This document shows, piece by piece, positions 1-7,600 of a stretch of DNA of 64,000 bases. Source of the DNA: Aureicoccus marinus (GTDB lineage: Bacteria; Bacteroidota; Bacteroidia; Flavobacteriales; Flavobacteriaceae). Both the position numbers and the translations under genes were made by a program. Location: positions 1,913,383 to 1,977,382 of the forward strand of contig NZ_MQVX01000001.1 of assembly GCF_002954325.1 (NCBI RefSeq). The letters run 5' to 3'. Below the pieces are notes generated by a model. It had not been told where the DNA came from and made no database searches. It was given only the letters and a program-made list of their open reading frames with translations. The first letter of the stretch is position 1, and each line of letters opens with the position of its first letter.

Positions 1-476
1 CTGGCGTCAACGAACTGCAGGATACGCCCTCCTTTGGTCTCTAGTGCTCCGTAATCACCTTTGATAAAGGTCGCCCATTCCCAGGCCTGAGAACCGACGA
101 AGATGGCACCACCGATAATGGTGAGGAACATATACAGAACGACTTTACTTTTCTTCATGTTATGACCTGCATCCACGGCTAATACCATGGTTACAGAAGA
201 CATGATGAGGATAAAGGTCATGAAGGCCACATAGTACATTGGGCGATCCACACCGTCATGCAAAAAAGGAACGTGGGTAAAAACTTCATCAGCAATAGGC
301 CAGGTTTCGATAAACTTAAAACGCGAAAAGCCATAGGCCGCCAAAAATCCAGAAAAGGTCAAGGCATCAGATACGATGAAAAACCACATCATCAACTTTC
401 CATAGCTAGCTCCAAGTGGCTGATTTCCACCACCCCAAACGCTACCTTCAGTGCCTGTGCTTACGGATGTATCCAT
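1..476 (-). CDS. Cytochrome c oxidase subunit III family protein (C-terminus outside window)
   Basis: Membrane subunit of an aa3-type heme-copper oxidase in the inner membrane. Translating from the ATG at 474-476 gives a Gly/Ser-rich head (MDTSVSTGTEGSVWGGG), then helices containing YGKLMMWFFIVSDALTF and MYYVAFMTFILIMSSVTMVL, typical of the longer Bacteroidota subunit III. The frame is open to base 1, so at least 158 residues are present and the end is missing. It follows a second subunit III gene and heme O synthase on the same strand, but a good promoter at 508-536 suggests it can also be transcribed separately. Family is secure; which of the two paralogues works with which oxidase is not shown. 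Confidence 0.9.
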   Translation of the reverse strand, partial: MDTSVSTGTEGSVWGGGNQPLGASYGKLMMWFFIVSDALTFSGFLAAYGFSRFKFIETWPIADEVFTHVPFLHDGVDRPMYYVAFMTFILIMSSVTMVLAVDAGHNMKKSKVVLYMFLTIIGGAIFVGSQAWEWATFIKGDYGALETKGGRILQFVDA

Positions 477-507
477 AGATCTTTATCTCTTTTTAGTAAA
501 ATCTTGA

Positions 508-536
508 CAAATGTAAGGGATTGCACCAGATTCCAA
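508..536 (-). promoter_or_regulatory. Bacteroidota-type promoter for the downstream subunit III gene
   Basis: On the minus strand TTG (534-536) is followed after 18 bases by TACATTTG (508-515), matching the Bacteroidota primary sigma consensus TTG-N19ish-TAnnTTTG. It lies between the two subunit III genes, about 32 bases above the ATG at 476. Promoter function is inferred from sequence only. Confidence 0.55.
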
Positions 537-565
537 AAGGAAAACTGTTCCTCCCTAACGCCCTT

Positions 566-1168
566 TTACTGGAAAAAATACATGAACAAGTACAAATACA
601 ACCAGAGACCTCCCAAAAAGTGCCAAAATATGGCTCCCAAAGAGAATCCCAAGTGGCGTTCGCTCGTGTATTTTCCCAAGTATTGATTGACCGTTACCCA
701 ACCCAAAGAAATCAATCCAGCCACCACGTGAACGATGTGCGCCACCGCAATCACATAGATAAAAGACGATTTAATATTGGCGGTATCTCCTGTCAAATAA
801 TTTCCGTCTTGTATCAGGGATTTAAAGCCTTCAAACTGAATAAAAATAAAGGCGATCCCCAGCACCAAAGTAATACCCAACAAAAGAAGGGTCTTTTGGC
901 CGTCGTTTGCTTTTAGAAAGCGACCCGCTAGAATATAAGTCACACTGCTCAAGGCAATGATAAGAAGTCCGTACAAGAAGGCGTCAGGCAGTTGAATACT
1001 GCTCATCCAATCCTCCCTTTTTTGGCTCACCAGATAGGCCGAAGTCAATCCTGCAAAGCCCATAAAAAGACTAAACAGAAGAACGACTACCATCATTTTT
1101 TTGGAGCGTTCTGTCTTTTGTTTGACTGAACCTTCAGTCAAATCCATCTGCCGTGGTTTCATATCCAT
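566..1168 (-). CDS. Cytochrome c oxidase subunit III (short form)
   Basis: A 200-residue integral membrane protein of the heme-copper oxidase subunit III family. After a charged head of about 24 residues there are five hydrophobic segments, with the conserved AHIVHVVAGLISLGW stretch (about 143-157) and FWHFLGGLWLYLYLFMYFF at the C-terminus, the usual last helix. The start lies inside the 3' end of cyoE (10-base overlap), indicating translational coupling. With cyoE and the next subunit III gene it forms an oxidase assembly and subunit operon separate from the ctaD-coxB operon at 19-22 kb. Confidence 0.9.
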   Translation of the reverse strand: MDMKPRQMDLTEGSVKQKTERSKKMMVVVLLFSLFMGFAGLTSAYLVSQKREDWMSSIQLPDAFLYGLLIIALSSVTYILAGRFLKANDGQKTLLLLGITLVLGIAFIFIQFEGFKSLIQDGNYLTGDTANIKSSFIYVIAVAHIVHVVAGLISLGWVTVNQYLGKYTSERHLGFSLGAIFWHFLGGLWLYLYLFMYFFQ

Positions 1169-2058
1169 TTGTCAACAACATATATCACTTGCAGAATGCT
1201 GATGTAAAATACACTCCACAACATTAATTTTCGAGCACTGGGGTTATCTCTCTTCTCATACAGGCGAAAAGCAGCAAAGAGCATAAGGCATCCCAAAACA
1301 AAAACAATGACCGCCGCGGGTACCGAAAGCTTCAGTGTTCCTGTGATGCCAAAAGCCGGTAATATAGAAGTAGCCATCATCCACAGTGTATAGAAAATAA
1401 TCTGAAAAGTCGTTCCGGTATCTTTTTTACCTGTAGGGAGCATCTTGAAGCCTCCTCGTCGGTAATCCTCATCCAACATCCATCCCAAAGCCCAGAAATG
1501 CGGAAATTGCCAAAAAAACTGCACCATAAACAGAGTGCCTGGCTCTATACCAAAGCGTCCCGTATAAGCGACCCAACCCAACATAAAAGGAATGGCACCC
1601 GGAATAGCTCCAACGAATACTGCAAGGGGCGTCTTTGTTTTTAGAGGAGTGTATACACAAGTGTATAAGAAAACGGATAGAGTGCCAAAGAGAGCTGTCT
1701 TCGCATTTAATATGTACAGGCATACAAGGCCTGCAATGGTCAAGCCAATGGCAATCCCCAATGCCATCCCAGAAGACATACGACCCGCAGGGAGCGGACG
1801 ATTCTGGGTTCTTTTCATGAGCTTGTCCAGGTCCTTTTCGATGACCTGATTGAAGGCGTTCGAAGCACCTACTAGGGCGTAACCCCCTAAGGTGAGTAGT
1901 AGAAGAGCGGTCCATTCCACCTGATCAGCAGCCAAAAGGTACCCGGCCATGGACGAAAAGACCACACTCATGGCCAAACGCACCTTGGTCAGTGCCTTGA
2001 ATTCAGCCACAAACTGAGCGAATGAAAATTGATTTTGGTAATACACCGCAGACCTCAT
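1159..2058 (-). CDS. cyoE: Heme O synthase (protoheme IX farnesyltransferase)
   Basis: Transfers a farnesyl group from farnesyl diphosphate to heme b to make heme O, precursor of the heme A used by the aa3 oxidase. It is a 299-residue UbiA-superfamily membrane protein. The first Asp-rich motif, N67-A-F-N..E-K-D-L-D-K-L-M-K-R-T..R-P, and the second, D-E-D-Y-R at 196-200, are both intact, and about eight hydrophobic segments follow the usual pattern. The ATG at 2058 sits just downstream of a promoter-like element (2079-2109). It overlaps the following subunit III gene by 10 bases. Confidence 0.96.
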   Translation of the reverse strand: MRSAVYYQNQFSFAQFVAEFKALTKVRLAMSVVFSSMAGYLLAADQVEWTALLLLTLGGYALVGASNAFNQVIEKDLDKLMKRTQNRPLPAGRMSSGMALGIAIGLTIAGLVCLYILNAKTALFGTLSVFLYTCVYTPLKTKTPLAVFVGAIPGAIPFMLGWVAYTGRFGIEPGTLFMVQFFWQFPHFWALGWMLDEDYRRGGFKMLPTGKKDTGTTFQIIFYTLWMMATSILPAFGITGTLKLSVPAAVIVFVLGCLMLFAAFRLYEKRDNPSARKLMLWSVFYISILQVIYVVDKWI

Positions 2059-2078
2059 GTACAGTCACTTCTGGCGTG

Positions 2079-2109
2079 CAAAGATACGGGCCATTGGCTT
2101 CATTTGCAA
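2079..2109 (-). promoter_or_regulatory. Promoter of the cyoE-subunit III operon
   Basis: Minus-strand TTG (2107-2109), 20-base spacer and TATCTTTG (2079-2086) fit the Bacteroidota consensus. The predicted start of transcription is only about 15 bases before the cyoE ATG. Confidence 0.6.
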
Positions 2110-2120
2110 CGAAGAACAAA

Positions 2121-2147
2121 AAAAGGGATGCCTTTCTCACCCCTTTT
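2121..2147 (-). terminator. Weak stem-loop after the tonB-like gene
   Basis: AAAAGGG at 2121-2127 pairs with CCCTTTT at 2141-2147 with a 13-base loop, 22 bases past the stop of the tonB-like gene. The minus-strand product ends in a U-rich tract. A weak intrinsic terminator is the simplest reading. Confidence 0.4.
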
Positions 2148-2169
2148 CTTTCAAGTAATTTTTGAGCCC

Positions 2170-2727
2170 CTATTGTGGACTTTGAAAGACAATAGGAATG
2201 CTGTAAGTCACTCGTACTGACTTACCACCTTTCTTGGCCGGTTTCATCTTCGGCAGCTTGCTGATAATGCGGTAGGCTTCCTTGTCTAACGATTCCGTAG
2301 TCCCACGGCCCTGGTACTGAATCTGATCAACAATACCGTGTTCATTGATACGGAAATTTACGTACACCTTCCCTTGTGAACCGCGATCGAGATCAGCCTG
2401 AGGATACCGAAATACGCGGCGAACGTGGCGGTTCATCATCTTGTTGAAGCAGTCAAAGCGTTTGCTTTTGTCTACTTTCTCACAACCCGGGAAGACGGGT
2501 AATTCATCCAGTACTCCTGGAGCCATAACCACTGTTTCCGGTTCAGCATTGGGGTCTTCGTAATTTTCGATCTCCGAAAGATCTACCGGCTCATCTGCAC
2601 AATCGGTACAGATTACCTCATCTTCTGGTCTATCTATATCGGTATCATCGGACACTTGCTTAATTTCCGCCCCCAAGCGCGTGGATTTCGGTACCACCTC
2701 GGTATAGATCACCTTCTTTTCTGGCAC
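2170..2727 (-). CDS. TonB-like energy transducer, C-terminal part of a frameshifted gene
   Basis: Periplasmic part of a TonB-family protein. The C-terminal TonB domain is clear: PVFPGC at about 75-80, F-R-Y-P at about 107-110, a G-K-V-Y-V-N-F-R-I strand and a final Y-S-I-P-I-V-F strand, closely matching the neighbouring tonB at 3073. The frame stays open upstream to 2802, but there is no good start; 2727 is a GTG inside the linker. The missing N-terminal anchor is encoded in another frame at 2768-2953, so the true gene is probably 2170-2953 with one extra base near 2795-2797. The acidic, Pro-poor linker has an unusual pair of cysteines (C-T-D-C-A-D). Confidence 0.75.
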   Translation of the reverse strand: MPEKKVIYTEVVPKSTRLGAEIKQVSDDTDIDRPEDEVICTDCADEPVDLSEIENYEDPNAEPETVVMAPGVLDELPVFPGCEKVDKSKRFDCFNKMMNRHVRRVFRYPQADLDRGSQGKVYVNFRINEHGIVDQIQYQGRGTTESLDKEAYRIISKLPKMKPAKKGGKSVRVTYSIPIVFQSPQ

Positions 2728-2767
2728 CCAATTTTCAGGAGGGATTTCCGTAAGATCAGCTATCGGC

Positions 2768-2953
2768 TCAGGAGCTTGGTATTGAAGCCCGGCGAAAGGT
2801 ATTCAAAGGAGGCTTCCAGGCTCCGTACACCAACAACAGGGCTAGAATAAGGGCCAGCTGAAACCGCAAGAACCCATTTTTTCGTACATTTCTTTCCCCT
2901 CGGTCGTTGCCGCGACCGGGGGACTTGGTCTTGATTTCTTTCATTGTTTTCAA
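2768..2953 (-). CDS. N-terminal anchor fragment of the frameshifted TonB-like gene
   Basis: This 61-residue frame starts at an ATG with a basic head (MKTMKEIKTKSPGRG) followed by one transmembrane helix, F-L-R-F-Q-L-A-L-I-L-A-L-L-L-V-Y (about 29-44), exactly the layout of a TonB N-terminus. After PPLNTF the frame runs out into a stop. Removing one base at 2795-2797 (an AAA run on the plus strand) would join it to AGLQYQAPEP and the C-terminal fragment. Pairing of the two pieces is inference from order, topology and comparison with the neighbouring tonB. Confidence 0.6.
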   Translation of the reverse strand: MKTMKEIKTKSPGRGNDRGERNVRKNGFLRFQLALILALLLVYGAWKPPLNTFRRASIPSS

Positions 2954-3025
2954 TTTTATGAGTGCGCCTCAAGGAAAGGGTAAGCGCTTGTTAGTGAATT
3001 GAAAATCACAAGAAACGTACCAAAA

Positions 3026-3052
3026 AAAGCCCGATGGAATCCATCGGGCTTT
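3026..3052 (-). terminator. Intrinsic terminator downstream of tonB
   Basis: A perfect 12-base stem, AAAGCCCGATGG (3026-3037) and CCATCGGGCTTT (3041-3052), with a 3-base loop, lies 20 bases after the tonB stop. The A-run before it on the plus strand gives a U-tract on the minus-strand transcript. Confidence 0.85.
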
Positions 3053-3072
3053 ATCTTGTATTGCAAAGTGCT

Positions 3073-3777
3073 TTACTGCAACTTAAATGTAATTGGAATA
3101 CTAAATGGAACTTTTACTGCACGTCCACGTTGCTTACCAGGTGTCATCTTGGGAAGCTTTTTGATGATTCGCATAGCTTCCGCTTCCAAGTTCTTGTCTG
3201 GACCTCTCATTCGGATGTTTCCGATACTTCCATCCTTTTGGATAACGAATACTACGTTTACACGACCTTGAATACCCATTTCTTGAGCAATTTCAGGGTA
3301 ACGGAAGTTCTTACGGATGTGCTTCATCATTTGCTCCTGGAAGCAAGCTTTTTTGTCTTTCGCCCTCTCACAACCCGGGAATACCGGTACATCTTCAATT
3401 ACAGCAAAAGGAACACTGATATCTTCTTCAACCTCAGCCACTTCTACATCTTCGATTTCCATAACCTCTTCTTCCTGGCTGGTCTCGGTAGACTCGATAA
3501 CCGTTTCTTCAACCTCTTCCTCATCTTCTACAACCTCGATGACTTCGGGCGCAGCTGGTGGTGGCGGTGGTGGCGGGGTTTTGATTTGCTCGGTCATTGG
3601 AACCTCTTCGTCCAATTGATCCTCGATATTCATGGAGATATCATACCCCTCGTTCTTGTCGTATTTTTTCCATTCCAAGGCAGTCCATACACCTAGCATT
3701 ACAACCGCAAGACCTAGTACAAAGTACAGGCCGCTATTTCTGTTAATGTCTGCTTTGGGATTCTTCTTGAGTTCCAT
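3073..3777 (-). CDS. TonB energy transducer
   Basis: Links the proton-motive-force complex ExbBD to outer-membrane TonB-dependent receptors. Of 234 residues, the head MELKKNPKADINRN is characteristic of Bacteroidota TonB, followed by one anchor helix (about 18-36), a run of seven prolines near residue 69, a long Glu/Val-rich spacer and a C-terminal TonB domain with PVFPGCE, F-R-Y-P and the final F-S-I-P-I-T-F strand. I start at the ATG at 3777; a TTG two codons earlier is less likely. It is a tandem paralogue of the broken gene at 2170-2953. ExbB and ExbD are not in the window. Confidence 0.9.
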   Translation of the reverse strand: MELKKNPKADINRNSGLYFVLGLAVVMLGVWTALEWKKYDKNEGYDISMNIEDQLDEEVPMTEQIKTPPPPPPPAAPEVIEVVEDEEEVEETVIESTETSQEEEVMEIEDVEVAEVEEDISVPFAVIEDVPVFPGCERAKDKKACFQEQMMKHIRKNFRYPEIAQEMGIQGRVNVVFVIQKDGSIGNIRMRGPDKNLEAEAMRIIKKLPKMTPGKQRGRAVKVPFSIPITFKLQ

Positions 3778-3825
3778 GTGCAATTATTTAATGTTCGCTA
3801 ATTTAATATTTAATTCCAAACAGCT

Positions 3826-4257
3826 TTACTTTGAACGCGTTTTTAACGTCCAAATTTTATCTTTACTCCACAAGGTGAAAAAGGCACCGAAGATTGCTCC
3901 TACGCTATTTGCCAGAACATCCTCCCATTCTGCTGTTCGATCTGCCGTAAAACAGTATTGAAAAACTTCAATAACCGTACCATAAAGGCTTGCTAAAAAA
4001 GCCAAAAGAATCAGGAACCTTGAAGTAATGGTAAAGGGCTCATGTTTTTCTTTCCAAGCCATGGCCCCCAAAGTAACCGCTACTGCATAAAACGTTAAGT
4101 GAACCAACTTATCAATAGGCAGGTCCACAAGACGCTCTGTTTCGACCGAAATACCCGAAACAAGACTCAGGAAGGTGATCACCACCATCCATCCGATAAA
4201 TAATACGGTAAAAAAGCGTGGGTTATCCGCCCACCAAAGCTTTGTACTCTTCGTCAC
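3826..4257 (-). CDS. VanZ-family membrane protein
   Basis: A 143-residue protein with four hydrophobic segments and the VanZ-family pattern D-K-L-V-H-L-T-F-Y (about 49-57) and E-V-F-Q...[15 protein letters not shown]. The family is named after a teicoplanin-resistance protein, but in Bacteroidota its role is unknown. The best start is a GTG at 4257, which places the first 35 bases inside gcvH; the next Met falls in the middle of the first helix. Location right after gcvH is a conserved Bacteroidota arrangement. Confidence 0.85.
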   Translation of the reverse strand: MTKSTKLWWADNPRFFTVLFIGWMVVITFLSLVSGISVETERLVDLPIDKLVHLTFYAVAVTLGAMAWKEKHEPFTITSRFLILLAFLASLYGTVIEVFQYCFTADRTAEWEDVLANSVGAIFGAFFTLWSKDKIWTLKTRSK

Positions 4258-4603
4258 TCATTAGGCTTTCTAGGTCGGAAGCATTGTCCACCTTTACTTT
4301 GATCATCCAGCCTTCTCCGTAAGGATCGCTGTTGACCTTTTCTGGCTCGTCTTCCAGACTTTCATTGAACTCAACGATTTCGCCACTGAGAGGCAAAAAC
4401 AAATCAGAAACGGTTTTGACCGCTTCTACAGTACCAAAAACCGCATCCTTTTCAAGGGATTCGTCCAGGGTTTCTACTTCGACATAAACAATGTCTCCCA
4501 ATTCGCTTTGAGCGAAATCAGTGATGCCAACGACGGCTAAATCCCCTTCCATACGCACCCATTCGTGGTCCTTCGTATACTTGAGTTCTGCAGGTATATT
4601 CAT
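4223..4603 (-). CDS. gcvH: Glycine cleavage system H protein
   Basis: Carries the aminomethyl group on a lipoyl arm between the P, T and L proteins of glycine cleavage. The product has 126 residues, the normal length, beginning [15 protein letters not shown]. The lipoyl-accepting lysine is K63 in E-A-V-K-T-V-S-D. I chose the ATG at 4603; a longer reading frame back to 4771 would run into sprA and adds nothing conserved. A promoter-like TACATTTG lies at 4622-4629, so gcvH may be expressed separately from sprA. The gcvP and gcvT genes are not here. Confidence 0.97.
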   Translation of the reverse strand: MNIPAELKYTKDHEWVRMEGDLAVVGITDFAQSELGDIVYVEVETLDESLEKDAVFGTVEAVKTVSDLFLPLSGEIVEFNESLEDEPEKVNSDPYGEGWMIKVKVDNASDLESLMSDEEYKALVGG

Positions 4604-4621
4604 GTTAATAGTATTGATGCG

Positions 4622-4629
4622 CAAATGTA
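4622..4629 (-). promoter_or_regulatory. Possible -7 element for gcvH
   Basis: TACATTTG on the minus strand, 18 bases before the gcvH start and beyond the sprA stop, matches TAnnTTTG. A convincing TTG at -33 is absent at 18-21 bases, so this is a weaker candidate. Confidence 0.35.
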
Positions 4630-4640
4630 ACAGATTCCAC

Positions 4641-7600
4641 CTAGTTGCCGAAATTATAACGCAAGGTAAAGCCAGCGTTAATGGTCGTCTGTGGAAAGGC
4701 TGTAGAGACCTTAAACTGTGAGAAAGAGTGATCGTAGAAGAATAAAGCGTTGAGGCTCTGGCTGAGAGCATAATCCGCTGTAAACTTCAAAGACCACAGC
4801 TGCTGACCCGAAGTAATCTGGTTGTTGTTGAGATCCAGGTTACGGATAATAGTGACGTTATCGCGCAAAGACATATCGGCCTTCAGGTTCAAGTCTCCCT
4901 TCAGTCGGGTCTTCTCTCCGGCGATATTGGTCACAAACTTGACGTCCTTGATGCGATAACCCAAGCCCAGGGTGAATTCGCGCCCATTGACCTCTGTGAG
5001 CAGATTGTTGTCAAAGCTCAAAGAAATGGCCCGATCGGTGCGCACTTCAGCCAATACGCTCAAAGAATTTTCCATTTCGAAGTCCAGGCGAATCAAGGGG
5101 TTAAACTGATCGGTCAAGACCACATTACTGATAATATCATCCGGACGAATATCTCCGGTTTCAGGATCAATTGGCGTATTGAGTTTTTCCAGGTTGGTTT
5201 GAAAAGAGTTAATGCTATAGGCAGAACGGTACCCGTGGGTCAGCGAGAAACGCTTAAAGTTCTTTTTAAACCACTTGTTGTTCATCAAACCGGTGTATTT
5301 GATGGTCCAGTTCGGGATCGGAACTTCGCGGAACGCATCCAGATTAACCGTTTCTGGAGATTCTCCCGTATAGGCCGCGATCAATGCAGGCAGGAGTACA
5401 TCTTGATTTGATTTTCCATAGCGCTCTGGGAAACCATCGGCATCCACATTCCCGGTATTCTGGCCACGGCTATTGGCCAAACGTTGCGCAATGGTCAATC
5501 GGTAATCCTTAAACTCCTCAAAAGTCTGAGAATCGAACTCATCGCTCTTTCTGAAGACCGTCTTAATCATGTTATTCGTTATACTGAAGTTACCTCGCGT
5601 ATTGGTCAAAAGGTCGTTGTATACCAATTCTCCATTTTCGTCTATCACTTCAAAATTCTCTTGCAGGTTGGAAGAAAACTGCCGATCTGCGACTAAGTCA
5701 ATGGTAATCTCCGGCGTCGGCTGAGCGGTTGCCGATATATTCAGCGCGGTTGTTTTGTTCTGCAGGAACTGGGAGTTAAACCCGTCAAATTGCGTGAGAT
5801 ACCCGTTCCGGGCGGCAGCAAAGCGCACATCAGCTTGACTTCCGAAAACAAAGCCCAAAGAAGGTTTGGTCGTACCCAGGAATCCAACCGAGCGGGTGTA
5901 GCCGGGAAGTACCGTACCTCGGGTATTGGTATAGCTCAGCGTACCTCTCTTGACCATGGTCAGGATATCCACCAGGGTATTAAATGCTTTACTGGTTTTC
6001 TTAGGTGGTTTTTCATCCGTCGCCGGATTACCCGCTTTATCTAAACGGGGTTTGGAAGTAGGTTGTTCCGTACCGTCTCGTTTCTTCAGCCCAATTAAAT
6101 CGTAAAGACTTTGGAAGGTGAAAGTCGTTGTTAAGTTGTGGGTACTGGAATTCTGAACCGTGTTGATGTTTTCTCCGGCCACTTCGAAAAGAGCATCTCC
6201 TCCACGCTGCCAATCAAAGTTGGAGGTGTAGGTATAGTCACCACTCATAAAGGACAAGAAGGGGAATTTGTCGTAGGGCAACTGGTAGTTGAGCTCCATT
6301 TGTTGAGAATGCCTATTAGCTTCTCCCACGTTAAAGAAACCATCCCAAAGATCCAGAGTCTGGTCGATACCCGAGTTAGGATCTCCTTCGGTATTGAAGT
6401 AATTCCGAACAATGTTGTTATTCGACGAAGTCAGGTTCAAGCGCATCGACTTCGAAATGCTGTAGTTCAAGGCATACTGCCAGTTGAACACATAGTTACG
6501 TTGCTGCAGTAAAGGCAGATCAAGCGCCTCCACCCCTGGTTCCAAAACATCGCGGAAGCGCTGCTGGTTAAAGGAACGGTTGTAGTTCGCATTGACTTGC
6601 AGGCTGGTCGGTAGCAAATTGAAATTGAGTTCTTTTAACCACTTCCAGTAGTCGCTGCGAAGAATCGAATCGTTCTTGGCAAAAGGAGCAATCGGTGCCG
6701 GGCGGAAAGAGTGGTTGTATACAACCCCCGTATTGACATTCTGATCGGTCAGGCTGGCGACTTCAAAGTCGCGGTGCTGGGTTTCGTTATAGGAGTAGTT
6801 GAACGTGAAGTTTTCGACATCAAAGAAATTGGCTTCGGCCTCTTCCCCTCTGTTCTTTCGGACCCCAATAAAATTAACACTGGTTCGGCGCGTATAATCC
6901 TCGGCTTGTTCCCGGATGGCTTCGGCTTCACCTTGGTTAGCGGCGGCTGCGATTCGGTCGTCCAAACGCAAATCATCATAGACCGGATCAAATTCTGGGG
7001 TGATCAAGGTTTCTGAAATACCGTAGTTAAACGGAATCTGTAGTCCCCACTTTTTCGGAAACAACTGCCCAACATTTACGTTGGTTACCACATCATAGGT
7101 CACCTGATCTTGGCGCGCTCTTTCGTTTGGGATTTGGTCTACACTACCAAAACCTGAAGTACTGGTATTCAAGGTCGCGGTTACACTGGCAAAATCCGCA
7201 ATATTGGCGTCCAAAGAGGCGACCGCAGCCCAACCTCCTTTGTTGTCCAGACCTGCCAAGCGCAATTCGTTAAACCACACCTCTCCATCGGCTGGTAAAT
7301 CCCCTTGGTTTTTGACTCCAACCATCATCGCTCGGATGCTTCCAAGAGACGGATTACCGCGCAGCCCTATACGGTTGCGGCCTGGGGTACGGGGTGCAAA
7401 TTCATCCACCACCTGAATGTTGCCATCCACCACTTCATAAAATACGGTCTGACCCAGGGTTTGGTCGGCAATCCCAATGGATTTGATTTGATTCAAGTCC
7501 GCCAACGCCAGATTGATCTCGTTCACCGACGGCCAAATCGCTTCCGGAGAAGTACTCCCAAAAGAGGTGTACTCCAGCGGCAGTTCAACCTGGTAGTAGT

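Noticed and set aside
258-916. Two plus-strand reading frames opposite the subunit III genes
   Set aside because: No family pattern; they mirror hydrophobic coding sequence on the minus strand whose products are well conserved.
3317-3619. Ser/Thr-rich plus-strand frame opposite tonB
   Set aside because: It is the antisense of the Glu-rich and Pro-rich TonB linker, whose GAA/GAG codons give Ser/Thr-rich text in reverse.
4603-4771. Longer N-terminus for gcvH
   Set aside because: GcvH has its normal length from 4603 and the extra 56 residues lie within the sprA 3' end.
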